Shown: in pieces, positions 1 to 10,534 of the stretch | Layout: the number at the start of each line of letters is the position of its first letter | Numbering within the stretch: position 1 is the first letter of the stretch | Origin: an uncultured Pseudomonadota bacterium | Lineage (GTDB): Bacteria; Pseudomonadota; Alphaproteobacteria; Rs-D84 | DNA: 62,588 nucleotides | Direction: 5' to 3' | Assembly: GCA_902793435.1 (NCBI GenBank) | Contig: CADBDF010000006.1 | Location: 1 to 62,588 of the forward strand | Made by a program: the position numbers and the translations under genes | Notes under the pieces: generated by a model | Seen by the model: only the letters and a program-made list of their open reading frames with translations | What the model was told of the DNA's origin: nothing | Databases searched by the model: none

Positions 1-1
1 G

Positions 2-2782
2 TTTGATATATCGTATGAATTAAATGGTGGCGCAAAACACAGTGGCACATCAACCACATATAATACCACATATAATAATTGTTTAAATACCACCCTGCCG
101 ACACCAACACGCGAAAATTATATTTTTGATGGTTGGTATGAAAATTCTTCTTTCACTGGCCACGCGGTCACAACAATTGCCGCGGGTTCCACAGGCGCAA
201 AAACATATTATGCAAAATGGACGGAATCGCCCTGTTGGCACACTGTTTTGGATAACACAACATACGGCGGAACCGGCGGAACAACCGATATTTATATAAA
301 CAGATCAACATGCAATGTTTATGCAAATGCTGGTTGTACCGGCAGTGCAATAACAGCATTGCCATCAACACCAAACAAAATAAATGCCACGTACACTGGA
401 CATTACACTTTGGATAATCCTGGTTGGGGGGCATTAATAAGCATCAGTGGCGCCGATAGATTTGCTAACCTAAAAACAGAATGTAACGCTAATCATTGGT
501 ACCCAACATTGACCGCTAAATATAGTTGCGACACTGGTTATCATGCGGCGTCCAGTGCCACAAATGCGGTATGCGTGGCAAACAGTTATTCTGTGCATTT
601 TAACAGTAATTGTCCAACAACCGTGTCTGGCACAATGAGCAATCAAAGTTTTACATACGGAATAGCACAAAATTTAACCAATAATGGATTTACATGTACC
701 AATCGTGCTTTCCAAGGTTGGGCAACATCGTCAAATGGAAGTGAGGCATACTCTAATGGACAATCTGTGAATAATTTAACAACAACAAATGATGGGACAT
801 TTGAATTATATGCTGTATGGACGGCAACGGCATGCGATGCCGGCGAATATTTGAATAATGGAACATGTAATGCATGCCCAACAGGTTATACCAGTAATGG
901 TGCAACCGCAACCAGCCAAGCGGATTGTTTTATAAACTGCTCTGCAGGATACCGCGTAGCAACCCCTGGGGGCACTTGTGACGACAGTGGAAACGGCCCG
1001 TGGGTGACAATAAACGAGCAAACCGTGTATTATGGTAATATATCGCCTGTCACATATTGTATGTATGGATATAAAACCATGGGCAGTACATATCATTCCA
1101 GTATTAATTCTTGTAATAGGTCGGTGAATGCCGGTTATTATGTGGCGCGTGTATTACCAGAGGTCACAAGCATCAGTATCAGTTCGACAGATGAATTAAG
1201 ACTTGCCGAAATAGGCGCATATAAGGATTACAACGGAACTGATGCGTTCAATTTATCGTTGTCATCGGGTAATGGAACAAATTTGGGGTGGGCCACAGAT
1301 GGATCCTATAACAGCGTTGCAATAATCCCCGCAGGAAACACGGTTGTTTGGCATACATCTGCTAAGATTAACTTACGCAGTATTCGTATCGCATTGGCGA
1401 ATCCCGCACACAATGTCACTATTACCGCGCATAGTGAGGTTAATGGTGATGTTGTTGTGTTTCAAGGTGATATAAATCATTCTATTGAAGACCAGGTTCA
1501 AGGTTGGGCTGTTGCGCCAACAGGCGAATTGATTGTGTTATCATCAATACCTATGGTATGTCCTGCTGGTCAATATAGCACGGCATCATACGCATATTTG
1601 CCAATAGGCACATCGTGCAGTGATGTGACAGCAGGGTATTATACATCGGGTGGCGGAACATCGGCAACACCAACGGCCGCTGGGAACGGTTGTTTGTCAG
1701 GAAAGACATGTGGCAAATGTCCAACAGGTTGGCCACACAGCGCCGCTGGGTCAAATGAAATAACAGATTGTTACAGCAATACAAAGTCGCGCGCATGGTC
1801 GGGAACACAGGTCGCATGCACCAACCCAGATACAACCGGGTGCAGTGCTGTGACATGTGCGTCTTGTTCAAATTCGACATGTAATTATGTCGCGTATGTA
1901 AATGCGTCAGGTAATGCAGATGGCACGATTAAATCTGGGTGTGCAACCAATAATGCATCGTGTCAGCAAACAGTCGCATCTTTGACGCCAAACACTGGTT
2001 ATCATACGACATCAGGAAATTTGGAATATTGCCCTGCAAATACATATACTGTGACATTTAATGCAAATGGTGGGACTGGTTCGCCCAGTGAAAGCGAGAT
2101 TACATGCGTGTATGACGATGCATGTCCTGCATTCGCAACCCAGGGAACATTATCAAAGACCAATGCAACGTTTGGTGGGTGGAATACCGCAAGTGATGGA
2201 ACAGGTACATCGTATGCCGAGGGCGCAACACCAACAAACCTGACGTCAACAAATGGTGCGAGTGTGCCGCTGTATGCGGTATGGATTATATCAGGCTGTC
2301 CAGGCGGACGATATTTAAATGATGGGTCGTGCATATCGTGTCCAGCAGGATATTCGTGCGCAGGCGAAGAAGCCCAACCTGTTATGTGCGCAACAAATAC
2401 ATACAGTACCGGTGGCGCGGCATCTTGTACGGCATGCACAGGTGGATTAACCACTTCGTCTGTGGCAGATAGTCGTTATCATGACGAGGTCGCTGACTGT
2501 GGGCGCATATTGCATGTTGGTGCGTATGAAATACGGTTAAAATCAATTCCTGCAAACGCAAATATATCAACAACTGTGCCATCACCGTCTTTGCGATTTA
2601 ATTATGCAGGTAATGCCAATGGACGACCAGATTTTTATGCAAACATGTCACCAATTGCATCACCTATGCGCGTGTCAGCCACCGGTCAAATTTCAACCGC
2701 AACCAGTGGTAATAAATTCAAAACATTATATAATAATACCAATTACTATGTTTGTGATGATGTGACCTGTGTCACAGAATAA
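2..2782 (+). CDS. Large secreted Cys-rich repeat protein (5' end outside window)
   Basis: The frame is open from the window edge (frame starting at base 2), so the gene is cut at its 5' end and its signal peptide is not visible. Three Listeria-Bacteroides (InlB B / Flg_new) type repeats can be read. One is at bases 2-220, with the pattern FDGWYENSSF...YYAKW. The others lie at about 592-820 and 2050-2285 and both end in LYAVW. Between them are many short Cys-rich segments of the type C.AG.Y...G.C..C..G, which resemble growth-factor-receptor-like or pectin-like surface repeats. Composition is rich in Thr, Asn, Ser, Gly and Cys, as expected for an exported surface protein or adhesin. No anchoring motif is seen at the C-terminus, which ends in DDVTCVTE. 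Export and surface location are inferred. No enzymatic domain is recognised. Confidence 0.8.
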   Translation, partial: FDISYELNGGAKHSGTSTTYNTTYNNCLNTTLPTPTRENYIFDGWYENSSFTGHAVTTIAAGSTGAKTYYAKWTESPCWHTVLDNTTYGGTGGTTDIYINRSTCNVYANAGCTGSAITALPSTPNKINATYTGHYTLDNPGWGALISISGADRFANLKTECNANHWYPTLTAKYSCDTGYHAASSATNAVCVANSYSVHFNSNCPTTVSGTMSNQSFTYGIAQNLTNNGFTCTNRAFQGWATSSNGSEAYSNGQSVNNLTTTNDGTFELYAVWTATACDAGEYLNNGTCNACPTGYTSNGATATSQADCFINCSAGYRVATPGGTCDDSGNGPWVTINEQTVYYGNISPVTYCMYGYKTMGSTYHSSINSCNRSVNAGYYVARVLPEVTSISISSTDELRLAEIGAYKDYNGTDAFNLSLSSGNGTNLGWATDGSYNSVAIIPAGNTVVWHTSAKINLRSIRIALANPAHNVTITAHSEVNGDVVVFQGDINHSIEDQVQGWAVAPTGELIVLSSIPMVCPAGQYSTASYAYLPIGTSCSDVTAGYYTSGGGTSATPTAAGNGCLSGKTCGKCPTGWPHSAAGSNEITDCYSNTKSRAWSGTQVACTNPDTTGCSAVTCASCSNSTCNYVAYVNASGNADGTIKSGCATNNASCQQTVASLTPNTGYHTTSGNLEYCPANTYTVTFNANGGTGSPSESEITCVYDDACPAFATQGTLSKTNATFGGWNTASDGTGTSYAEGATPTNLTSTNGASVPLYAVWIISGCPGGRYLNDGSCISCPAGYSCAGEEAQPVMCATNTYSTGGAASCTACTGGLTTSSVADSRYHDEVADCGRILHVGAYEIRLKSIPANANISTTVPSPSLRFNYAGNANGRPDFYANMSPIASPMRVSATGQISTATSGNKFKTLYNNTNYYVCDDVTCVTE

Positions 2783-2815
2783 AAAAACGCACCAACTTGA
2801 TGCGATAGTAAGTTG
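2781..2815 (-). terminator. Terminator of RNase P RNA
   Basis: On the minus strand a stem CAACTT/AAGTTG is followed after a short GC-containing step by seven T. It lies directly after the 3' end of the RNase P RNA. The stem is short, so this is a moderate call. Confidence 0.55.
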
Positions 2816-3168
2816 CCGTTGTCCAGTGCGGAAATATAAGCCGGATTCTGTATCGCCACATTATGTTATCTTTTTACGGCATAAAAAGAACATTTTGTGG
2901 TGCCAAGCATAATTAATCTGCACAATGCGTTACCGCAAAGTGTCAAGCCCCCTACCCATTCTTCATAGCCCTGGGACCGAGCGAAGAACCTATATGGGGT
3001 TGCTGCACATAGAGATTGCCCGTTTCACTCTGAATCAAATCAGCTCGTCTCTGTTGCTCTAATCGTCGGGTCACCCCGCGTGGCCGTTAGCCACTATGCG
3101 TCCCAATGCAGTCCGGACTTTCCTCCATCACTTTTGGTGACGGCTATGCTTCATCCGCCTGGACAGTG
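2814..3168 (-). ncRNA. rnpB: RNase P RNA (catalytic RNA of tRNA 5' maturation)
   Basis: The minus strand shows bacterial type A RNase P RNA landmarks. The 5' P4 segment GGAAAGTCCGGACTG is near 3110-3125. The universally conserved 3' segment ACAGAATCCGGCTTAT is at about 2834-2852. A closing P1 helix forms between CACTGTCCAG (5') and CTGGACAACG (3'). An internal AGGGTGAAA-like segment is less clear. The length of about 355 nt fits alphaproteobacterial examples. It has its own promoter at 3175-3202 and lies between two protein genes. Confidence 0.95.
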
Positions 3169-3174
3169 GTGTTT

Positions 3175-3202
3175 ATTTTATTGTATTTTTCAAAAAAATC
3201 AA
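3175..3202 (-). promoter_or_regulatory. Promoter of rnpB
   Basis: On the minus strand, TTGATT and TAAAAT are separated by 16 nt. Transcription would start about 7 nt later, at the first paired base of P1 near 3168, which matches the expected mature 5' end. Confidence 0.6.
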
Positions 3203-3206
3203 CATT

Positions 3207-3440
3207 TTATTTTTGATTTTCGCCAGAATTTTCGCCCATGTGTCGCGCAGACTTTAACGCGGTTTGTAATGCACGCATCGCAATTAACCTGATTTTTGGT
3301 GCAAATGCACGCATATTCATATTGTCTGCGACCGTATTTCCTATCAATGTCGCAATATATTCCATTTGTGTCGGTGCAATTGTAAAAACCTCGCTGGTTA
3401 TGTCGTCAATTTTCAGGTTTTTAACGGTCTGTTCGTGCAT
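3207..3440 (-). CDS. Small hypothetical protein, 77 aa
   Basis: A short helical protein starting MHEQTVKNLK. I chose the ATG at 3440 because GGGGG lies 5-9 nt upstream. An in-frame ATG at 3452 lies before this Shine-Dalgarno and is less likely. The middle contains IAPTQMEYIATLIG, and the C-terminus is basic and polar. No family is recognised. It stops just upstream of the rnpB promoter, so read-through into rnpB is possible. There is no Cys, signal peptide or membrane segment. Confidence 0.6.
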   Translation of the reverse strand: MHEQTVKNLKIDDITSEVFTIAPTQMEYIATLIGNTVADNMNMRAFAPKIRLIAMRALQTALKSARHMGENSGENQK

Positions 3441-3518
3441 AATATCCCCCATTATTCATAAAAAAATTACATAAAGTCACTTGTTTATTTCGCCGATATG
3501 ATTATATCATAAAGTGTC

Positions 3519-3547
3519 TTGACCGCAAAATATAAAATTGCTATAAA
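3519..3547 (+). promoter_or_regulatory. Sigma70-type promoter of secA
   Basis: TTGACC (3519-3524) and TATAAA (3542-3547) with a 17-nt spacer, 28 nt before the secA start codon. A GGAAAAGG Shine-Dalgarno follows. Confidence 0.7.
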
Positions 3548-3574
3548 TGTCGTGATAAAAAATAAGGAAAAGGT

Positions 3575-6178
3575 ATGAATATTATTAAATTGTTGCTGGG
3601 TTCTGCAAATGACAGAATTGTAAAGTCTTATGATAAAACTGTTTCATTAATAAATGATTTGGAACCAAAATATGTCGCAATGAGTGATGACGAATTGCGC
3701 GCACAAACAGAAATATTAAAAAAACGTTTGGCGGACGGCGAAAAAGAAAAGTCTGTTTTGCCAGATGCGTTTGCCGTTGTGCGCGAGGCAGCCAAACGTT
3801 CTATTGGTCTGCGTCATTTTGATGTGCAGTTGATTGGCGGTATGGTTTTGGCAAACGGTCAAATTTCCGAAATGAAAACTGGTGAAGGTAAAACACTGGT
3901 TGCAACATTGGCGTTGTATTTAAAGGCTTTATACGGCAAAGGTGCGCACCTGATTACTGTTAATGATTATTTGGCATCACGTGACGCACAATGGATGGGT
4001 CAAGTTTATAAATTTTTAGGACTAACTATTGGTATTATTCAACACGATATGTCCGATGACGAACGGCGCGCGGCATATAACTGTGATATTACGTATGTGA
4101 CAAATTCCGAATTGGGTTTTGATTATTTGCGCGATAATATGAAATTCTTTAAAGAACAACAGGTTTTACGTCCATTGTTCTATGCCATTGTCGATGAGGT
4201 TGATAGTATTTTAATTGACGAAGCGCGCACTCCGTTGATTATATCTGGGCCGTCCGAAGATGTCAGTGAATTGTATAACAAGGTTGATGCGGTTGTTGCA
4301 CAATTTAATGATACTGATTTCAAAAAAGACGAAAAAGACCGTCATGTGACATTAACTGAAAGTGGCGTTGATACCGCAACCCGTTTATTAAAAGATGCCG
4401 GTTTATTGGTTGGCGATAATTTATATGCGGCGGAAAATGCGGCGATTGTTATGCATATTCAACAGGCTTTGTTGGCGCATAATTTGTATCAAAAAAATGT
4501 TAATTATGTTGTACGTAATGGCGAAGTTTTAATTGTTGATGAATTTACAGGTCGTGTTATGACAGGTCGTCGTTTTGGACGCGGTCTGCACCAAGCGATT
4601 GAGGCCAAAGAACACGTTGCCGTCCAACCAGAAAACCAAACAGTATCCAGTATTTCTTATCAAAATCTGTTCCGGTTGTACGAAATTTTGTCAGGTATGA
4701 CAGGTACCGCAATGACCGAAGCCGCAGAATTTGAAGAAATCTATAAACTGCGTGTTGTATCAATTCCAACGAATCGTCCGGTTGCACGTGTTGATCATCA
4801 TGACGAAATATACCGCAACAAGACCGAAAAATATGATGCAATATTAAAACAAATCGAAGATTGCGTAAAAAGAAAACAACCTGTGTTGGTTGGGACTGTG
4901 TCTATTGAAAAATCCGAAGAATTGGCGACGTTGGTTCGTGAAAAATTACATATTGAACCAGCGGTATTAAACGCAAAGCACCATGAATCCGAGGCTAAAA
5001 TCGTTGCCCAGGCTGGCGCACCTGGGGCGGTCACAATCGCAACAAATATGGCAGGACGCGGAACGGATATTAAATTGGGTGGTAATGCCGAAGAATTAAT
5101 TGCAAATCTGGATTCTAATGCCCCAGATTTCGAAGACAAGAAAAAAGAAATCTATGACAGAATCGAAGCCAATAAAAAATTAGTTCTGGACGCAGGTGGT
5201 TTATATGTGATTGGAACAGAACGTCACGAATCACGTCGTATCGATAACCAGTTGCGTGGTCGTTCGGGACGTCAAGGCGACCCAGGTGATTCTAAATTCT
5301 TTTTGGCATTGGACGATGATTTGATGCGCATATTTGGTGCGGCACGTTTGGATTCGATGCTGACAACATTAGGATTAAAAACCGGTGAAGCAATCACACA
5401 CCCTTGGATTACCAAGGCTTTGGAAAAGGCACAAAAACGTGTAGAGGCACGTTATTTCGAGGCCCGTAAAGAATTATTAAAATATGACAATGTTATGAAT
5501 GAACAACGCACTGTTGTTTATAAACAACGCAACGAATTGATGACATCAAAAGATTTGTCACCGTTGGCATACGAAATGATTGGCGATGTTGTTGAAATGA
5601 TTTGCGAAAATAATATTGCAGAAAAATCCCATCCGCACGATTGGAATACTGCGGGCATGCACGATGCAATGTTACGTACGTTTGCGTTGGATATTACCGA
5701 TATTGAAAATTGGAAAACAGATGAGGAAATTACAGAACGCAAGGCATATGATGCTTTATATAACTTGGCAATTCGCAGATATAATCAACAGGCTGAAAAA
5801 TATGGTCCAGAATTGATGCAGATGGCAACACGTCAAATGATGCTTGGGGCATTAGATTCCCAATGGAAACGTCATTTACAACAAATGGATTATTTGCAGA
5901 TGTCTATTGGGTTGCGTGGTTATGCACAGAAAAATCCACTGTACGAATACAAACGCGAAGCTTTGGATTTGTTTAGAAATACTATAAACAATTTCAAAAT
6001 TATGTCTGTATCTTATGTTTGTCGTATGGAATTAACCCGCGAAGATGTTAATAACACTGATAAAGAACGCGCTGCACATGATGCCGCATTAAATGGCGAA
6101 GCAAATATTCGACGTAATGCACCCTGCCCATGCGGTTCTGGATTAAAATATAAAAATTGTCATGGCAAATTAAATTAA
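3575..6178 (+). CDS. secA: Protein translocase ATPase SecA
   Basis: SecA is the motor ATPase that pushes preproteins through SecYEG at the inner membrane. At 867 aa it has normal length. Visible parts: Walker A GEGKT (residues 103-107) after MKTGEGKT, the DEAD-box-like motif DEVDSILIDEARTPLIISG (about 205-223), ATNMAGRGTDIKLGG, RGRSGRQGDPG, and a C-terminal SEC-C zinc finger with CPCGSG...NCH in the last 20 residues that would bind SecB or ribosomes. A good Shine-Dalgarno (AAGGAAAAGG) precedes the ATG. dnaE follows after 26 nt, probably co-transcribed. The export load of this region (many signal-peptide proteins) fits. Confidence 0.98.
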   Translation: MNIIKLLLGSANDRIVKSYDKTVSLINDLEPKYVAMSDDELRAQTEILKKRLADGEKEKSVLPDAFAVVREAAKRSIGLRHFDVQLIGGMVLANGQISEMKTGEGKTLVATLALYLKALYGKGAHLITVNDYLASRDAQWMGQVYKFLGLTIGIIQHDMSDDERRAAYNCDITYVTNSELGFDYLRDNMKFFKEQQVLRPLFYAIVDEVDSILIDEARTPLIISGPSEDVSELYNKVDAVVAQFNDTDFKKDEKDRHVTLTESGVDTATRLLKDAGLLVGDNLYAAENAAIVMHIQQALLAHNLYQKNVNYVVRNGEVLIVDEFTGRVMTGRRFGRGLHQAIEAKEHVAVQPENQTVSSISYQNLFRLYEILSGMTGTAMTEAAEFEEIYKLRVVSIPTNRPVARVDHHDEIYRNKTEKYDAILKQIEDCVKRKQPVLVGTVSIEKSEELATLVREKLHIEPAVLNAKHHESEAKIVAQAGAPGAVTIATNMAGRGTDIKLGGNAEELIANLDSNAPDFEDKKKEIYDRIEANKKLVLDAGGLYVIGTERHESRRIDNQLRGRSGRQGDPGDSKFFLALDDDLMRIFGAARLDSMLTTLGLKTGEAITHPWITKALEKAQKRVEARYFEARKELLKYDNVMNEQRTVVYKQRNELMTSKDLSPLAYEMIGDVVEMICENNIAEKSHPHDWNTAGMHDAMLRTFALDITDIENWKTDEEITERKAYDALYNLAIRRYNQQAEKYGPELMQMATRQMMLGALDSQWKRHLQQMDYLQMSIGLRGYAQKNPLYEYKREALDLFRNTINNFKIMSVSYVCRMELTREDVNNTDKERAAHDAALNGEANIRRNAPCPCGSGLKYKNCHGKLN

Positions 6179-6204
6179 ACAGATTTAGTGTTCAAGGTAA
6201 GGAA

Positions 6205-9200
6205 ATGGGCAATTTTATTCATCTTCATTTGCATTCAAAAATATCTGTGGGAAACAGCACGATATCTGTGGGTGCAAATAAAAAAGCCGGTATTCCAGTT
6301 GGTATTCCAGAATTGTGTATTGCCAATAATATGCCGGCATGCGCGCTGACCGATACAAATATGATGTCTGGTTGTGCAGAATTGTCCGATGTTATGCCTG
6401 CAAATAAATTGCAACCTATTGTTGGAATTGAAATTTCATTAAATCATCATACCGCCGACCCAAAGGTTTTACGCGCAAATTCTTTATCCAAAATTGTTTT
6501 ATTGGCGCAAAATCACGATGGTTATTTGAACCTGTGCGAACTGACACGAATAATGTATATGCGGGGCGAAAATCACCATTTGGGGCCATATATTACTTTT
6601 GATGAGCTGGAACCTTTGTCTGCCAATTTGATATGTTTATCCGGGGCGCATTTGGGTCCAATCGGTATGGCAATTTTAAATAATCAAAATGATTTAGCAA
6701 AAAACTATGCAGCACGTTTTCAAAAGTTGTTTGGCGACAGGTTTTATATAGAAATTCAACGTCATGGATTGGAAGATGAAATAAAAACAGAACCTGAATT
6801 TTTGCATATCGCCGAAAGTTTAAATATCCCGATTGTTGCAACAAACGATGTATGTTTTGCGGCACCTGAAAATTACGAAGCAATGGATGCGTTAAGTTGC
6901 GTTCTGGGGCAAACCAAGGTTATTGACCCTAACCGTCCGCGCAAATCGTCCGAACAATATTTTAAATCAACTGAACAAATGACAGAATTGTTTAGTGATT
7001 TACCCGAAGCAATTGAAAACACTGAAATTATTGCAAATCGCTGTGGATTCTTGGTTAATGTAAAAGAAAAGCCTTTGCTACCAAAATTTGGTGATGATTT
7101 CGAGGCCGAGTGCCAAATGTTGCGCGATAACACTATGAACGGGTTAAAGGCACGAATTGAAGAACATGGCATCACAGATACGCAACCTTATTATGACCAG
7201 GCTGAATTTGAATTAAATGTTATTATCGGCATGGGGTTCCCGGGGTATTTCTTAATCGTTGCAGATTACATACAATGGTGTCGAAATAACGACATTTTAA
7301 CTGGTCCTGGGCGTGGTTCAGGCGCGGGGTCTATTGTGGCGTGGTGTTTGGGGATTACCCATGTTGATCCGTTAAAATATGGTTTGTTGTTTGAAAGATT
7401 TTTGAATCCTGACCGTATTTCCATGCCAGATTTTGACGTTGATTTTGAACCAACAGGAATTGAAAAAGTGTTGGCATATATTTGTGATAAATATGGTCAT
7501 GATTCTGTATGTCGTATTATAACATTTGGCAGTTTGCAAGCACGTGGCGCAATTCGTGATATTGGACGCGTGTATGGAATTCCTTACTCTAAATCCGACA
7601 GATTATCAAAATTAATTCCGGCCGACGCAAAGAAATTAAAAGAAGCCGTCGATTCTTCGGTTGAAATGCAGGAAGTTTTAGCAACAGATGCAGACATGGA
7701 TAAAGTCGTTAAAATTGCCGAAGAATTGGAAGGTTCTATTCGAAATTTGGGACAACATGCATGCGGTGTGGTTATTGGCGACAGACCAACAACAAAAATT
7801 GCACCAGTGTATCGTGATCCATCAAACCCATTACCGTCCAGTCAATATGATGGACATTATTTAGAGGCAACTGGTTTAATTAAATTTGACTTTTTGGGTT
7901 TGGAAACTTTGGTCGTGTTGAAACATGCGGTAAAGTTAATTCAGCAAACACGCGGTATCAATGTTGATTTAGATAAAATACCAACCGATGATGATGTGAC
8001 ACTTAAATTATGGCAACGCGGACTTACCGAAGGCATATTCCAATTCGATGCCCCGTTTGTTAAACAAACTTTGCGTAAAATGCAACCAACCAGTTTCTTG
8101 GAAATTTCAGCATTAAATGCGTTAAACAGACCGGGGCCTATTGCGTTTATTCCACAGTTTATTGCGCGTATGCATGGCGAAGAAAAAATTGAATATGTAC
8201 ATCCCAAGGCTGAACCAATATTAAAAGAATCCTATGGTATTATTGTTTATCAAGAACAAGTTATGTTATTAACGCGTGCGTTGGCAAACTTTACACGTGG
8301 TGAATCCGATACTGTGCGTAAGGCAATGGGTAAAAAGAAATTGGATTTGTTGGCCAAGTTGGAAGTTAAATTCTTGGACGGATGCGAAGAACAAGGAACA
8401 CTGGACAGGGAAACCGCAAAAGATTTGTGGGAAAAGTTTAAAGAATTTGCAAAATACGCGTTTAATAAATCACATGCTATTGCTTATTCTATTGTTGCAA
8501 ATCAATGTGCATACCTGAAAGCACACTATACCCCGGAATTTATTGCCGCAGCAATGTCCAGTAATTTAAACGATACAGACCAATTGGCTTTGTTCGTAGA
8601 TGATGCAAAATCTAACTTTGGAATTCAAATTGTTGCACCAGACATTAATGAAAGTGAATCTTTATTTACCGTCAAAGACGGAAAAATTGTTTATGCACTG
8701 GCGGCAATCAAAGGGGTTGGAACCGCCGCAACCGAAGCAATTATCGCGGAACGCAACGCAAATGGTAAATTTAAAAACTTAACCGATTTCGCAAAACGTT
8801 GCGCACCAATCATGAATAAACGAATACTGGAAGCATTTGCCAAAGTTGGTGTATTGGATTCTTTGGAAAAAAATCGTGCCGCAATATTTATGAATGCCGA
8901 TATGATTTTGTCATACGCGTCAAAAAGTAAAGATACAGGAAATTCTTTGTCATTGTTTGCAAACACAACCCAAGACGATGTTATGGAAAATCGGTTGCAA
9001 TCTAATTTACCAAAAACAGAACCTTGGACTTTTTCACAAAGATTAGAAAACGAATTATCAGCTTTGGGATTTTATATTTCTGCACACCCATTGGATCAAT
9101 ATAAAAATTTAATTGCACGTGAAAAGTTGGTGACCAGCACATCTCTTGAAAGTGTTGGCGATAGAAAGCCAGTACGTATTGCCGCAAATGTTGGTTCGTA

Positions 9201-9639
9201 TTCGCGTCGCAGAACCAAAACAGGCAAAGAAATGATTACTATTGCCGCAACAGACAGTTTTGGCAATATCGACGCGGTTGCATTTGGCGATGCATCTATG
9301 GAATTTGCAAATATTTTATCAAAAGAATCTTTGGTTTTAATATCTGGGAAATCATCTTGTCGTGACGACAGAGTTTCTGTATTTGTTGATTCTATTACAC
9401 CATTGTCACAATGGGTCGCAAAGATTGCAAAGAAAATAACTTTGGATGTTTGGAACGGTGGCGCCCTGCCCGATTTGAAAAAAACTTTATCGACATTACC
9501 ACATGGCACAACACGCGTTGTTTTGAATTTACATGGTGCAGATAAAGTTGCAACTATGGTATTACCTGGAGGTGTTGAATTAGGTAACAATACCGCCAGC
9601 GATATTTCTGCGTTAGGGATAAAGGTTCAAATAGAATAA
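6205..9639 (+). CDS. dnaE: DNA polymerase III alpha subunit
   Basis: Replicative polymerase, 1144 aa. I start at the ATG at 6205 (MGNFIHLHLHSK) because AAGGTAAGGA lies upstream. The frame is open further upstream but overlaps secA. The N-terminal PHP domain begins with HLHLHS (residues 6-11), then the C-family polymerase core with GPGRGSGAGS and the metal-binding MPDFDVDFE (about residue 408-416), then GQHACGVVI, RPGPIAFIPQF, a helix-hairpin-helix region and a C-terminal OB fold. The downstream rsmH start overlaps the stop by one base (TAATG), which suggests coupling. Confidence 0.97.
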   Translation: MGNFIHLHLHSKISVGNSTISVGANKKAGIPVGIPELCIANNMPACALTDTNMMSGCAELSDVMPANKLQPIVGIEISLNHHTADPKVLRANSLSKIVLLAQNHDGYLNLCELTRIMYMRGENHHLGPYITFDELEPLSANLICLSGAHLGPIGMAILNNQNDLAKNYAARFQKLFGDRFYIEIQRHGLEDEIKTEPEFLHIAESLNIPIVATNDVCFAAPENYEAMDALSCVLGQTKVIDPNRPRKSSEQYFKSTEQMTELFSDLPEAIENTEIIANRCGFLVNVKEKPLLPKFGDDFEAECQMLRDNTMNGLKARIEEHGITDTQPYYDQAEFELNVIIGMGFPGYFLIVADYIQWCRNNDILTGPGRGSGAGSIVAWCLGITHVDPLKYGLLFERFLNPDRISMPDFDVDFEPTGIEKVLAYICDKYGHDSVCRIITFGSLQARGAIRDIGRVYGIPYSKSDRLSKLIPADAKKLKEAVDSSVEMQEVLATDADMDKVVKIAEELEGSIRNLGQHACGVVIGDRPTTKIAPVYRDPSNPLPSSQYDGHYLEATGLIKFDFLGLETLVVLKHAVKLIQQTRGINVDLDKIPTDDDVTLKLWQRGLTEGIFQFDAPFVKQTLRKMQPTSFLEISALNALNRPGPIAFIPQFIARMHGEEKIEYVHPKAEPILKESYGIIVYQEQVMLLTRALANFTRGESDTVRKAMGKKKLDLLAKLEVKFLDGCEEQGTLDRETAKDLWEKFKEFAKYAFNKSHAIAYSIVANQCAYLKAHYTPEFIAAAMSSNLNDTDQLALFVDDAKSNFGIQIVAPDINESESLFTVKDGKIVYALAAIKGVGTAATEAIIAERNANGKFKNLTDFAKRCAPIMNKRILEAFAKVGVLDSLEKNRAAIFMNADMILSYASKSKDTGNSLSLFANTTQDDVMENRLQSNLPKTEPWTFSQRLENELSALGFYISAHPLDQYKNLIAREKLVTSTSLESVGDRKPVRIAANVGSYSRRRTKTGKEMITIAATDSFGNIDAVAFGDASMEFANILSKESLVLISGKSSCRDDRVSVFVDSITPLSQWVAKIAKKITLDVWNGGALPDLKKTLSTLPHGTTRVVLNLHGADKVATMVLPGGVELGNNTASDISALGIKVQIE

Positions 9640-10484
9640 TGAAACACATACCTGTTCTGTTAAATGCTGTGATGCGTGAATTGGGCGATTTAAACGGTCG
9701 TCATGTTTTAGATGCAACATTTGGTGCAGGTGGTTATACACGTGCTTTTTTAGATGCCGGTGCATCTGTTGTTGCGTTTGATCGTGACCCAAATGTTATT
9801 GCGGACGCAAATGCAATCACACATGATTTTGGTTCGCGTTTTCGTTTTATTGCAAAACCATTTTCTGATATGGTGGATTTAGACGAAAAATTTGATGCAA
9901 TTGTTTTTGATTTGGGTATTTCGTCTATGCAAATTGATATTGCGGAACGCGGATTTTCGTTTCGTGCAGATGCCCCATTGGATATGCGTATGTCTGGGGA
10001 CGGATTATCTGCGGCAGATTTAATTGAACAATCGAGTGTTGCCGAATTAACACAAATTTTGCGTGATTTTGGTGATGTAAAAAAGGCAAATATTTTAGCA
10101 CGCGCAATAATTGACGCAAAACCCAAAACCACATTTGAATTGCGTGATTTGATTTATAATCCACATGATGTGGCACCTGTTTTTCAGGCATTACGTATTG
10201 CGGTCAATGATGAACTGGGCGAAGTAAAACGCGCCCTGACGGTTGTGCCACAAATGTTAAACCCAAATGGCAAATGCCTGGTTGTGACATTTCATTCAAT
10301 CGAAGACAGATTAATAAAAAATATTTTACGCAATTTAACCACTGTGCCTGGTAATCCACTGATACCAGTTGCCGCAAAAACTCAATATGAATTGATACAT
10401 GCGGTCACCCCAGATGACACAGAGTTAAAAAATAATCCGCGTGCGCGGTCTGCACATATGCGAGGATTCAAAAAATCATATTGA
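9639..10484 (+). CDS. rsmH: 16S rRNA (cytosine1402-N4)-methyltransferase RsmH
   Basis: SAM-dependent methylation of C1402 in the decoding site of 16S rRNA. The sequence opens MKHIPVLLNAV, with SAM-binding DATFGAGGYTRAFL (residues 25-38), FDRDPN, DLGISSMQID, the family motif APLDMRM and C-terminal FHSIEDRLIKN plus NNPRARSAHMR. At 281 aa it is somewhat shorter than the usual 300-315 aa. Normally rsmH heads the division/cell-wall cluster, but here no ftsL, ftsI or mur genes follow. That cluster has been broken up. Confidence 0.96.
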   Translation: MKHIPVLLNAVMRELGDLNGRHVLDATFGAGGYTRAFLDAGASVVAFDRDPNVIADANAITHDFGSRFRFIAKPFSDMVDLDEKFDAIVFDLGISSMQIDIAERGFSFRADAPLDMRMSGDGLSAADLIEQSSVAELTQILRDFGDVKKANILARAIIDAKPKTTFELRDLIYNPHDVAPVFQALRIAVNDELGEVKRALTVVPQMLNPNGKCLVVTFHSIEDRLIKNILRNLTTVPGNPLIPVAAKTQYELIHAVTPDDTELKNNPRARSAHMRGFKKSY

Positions 10485-10534
10485 CCGTTATATGCGAATT
10501 AATGTAATATTTAAAAAAAAAGGAAGAAAGGAAG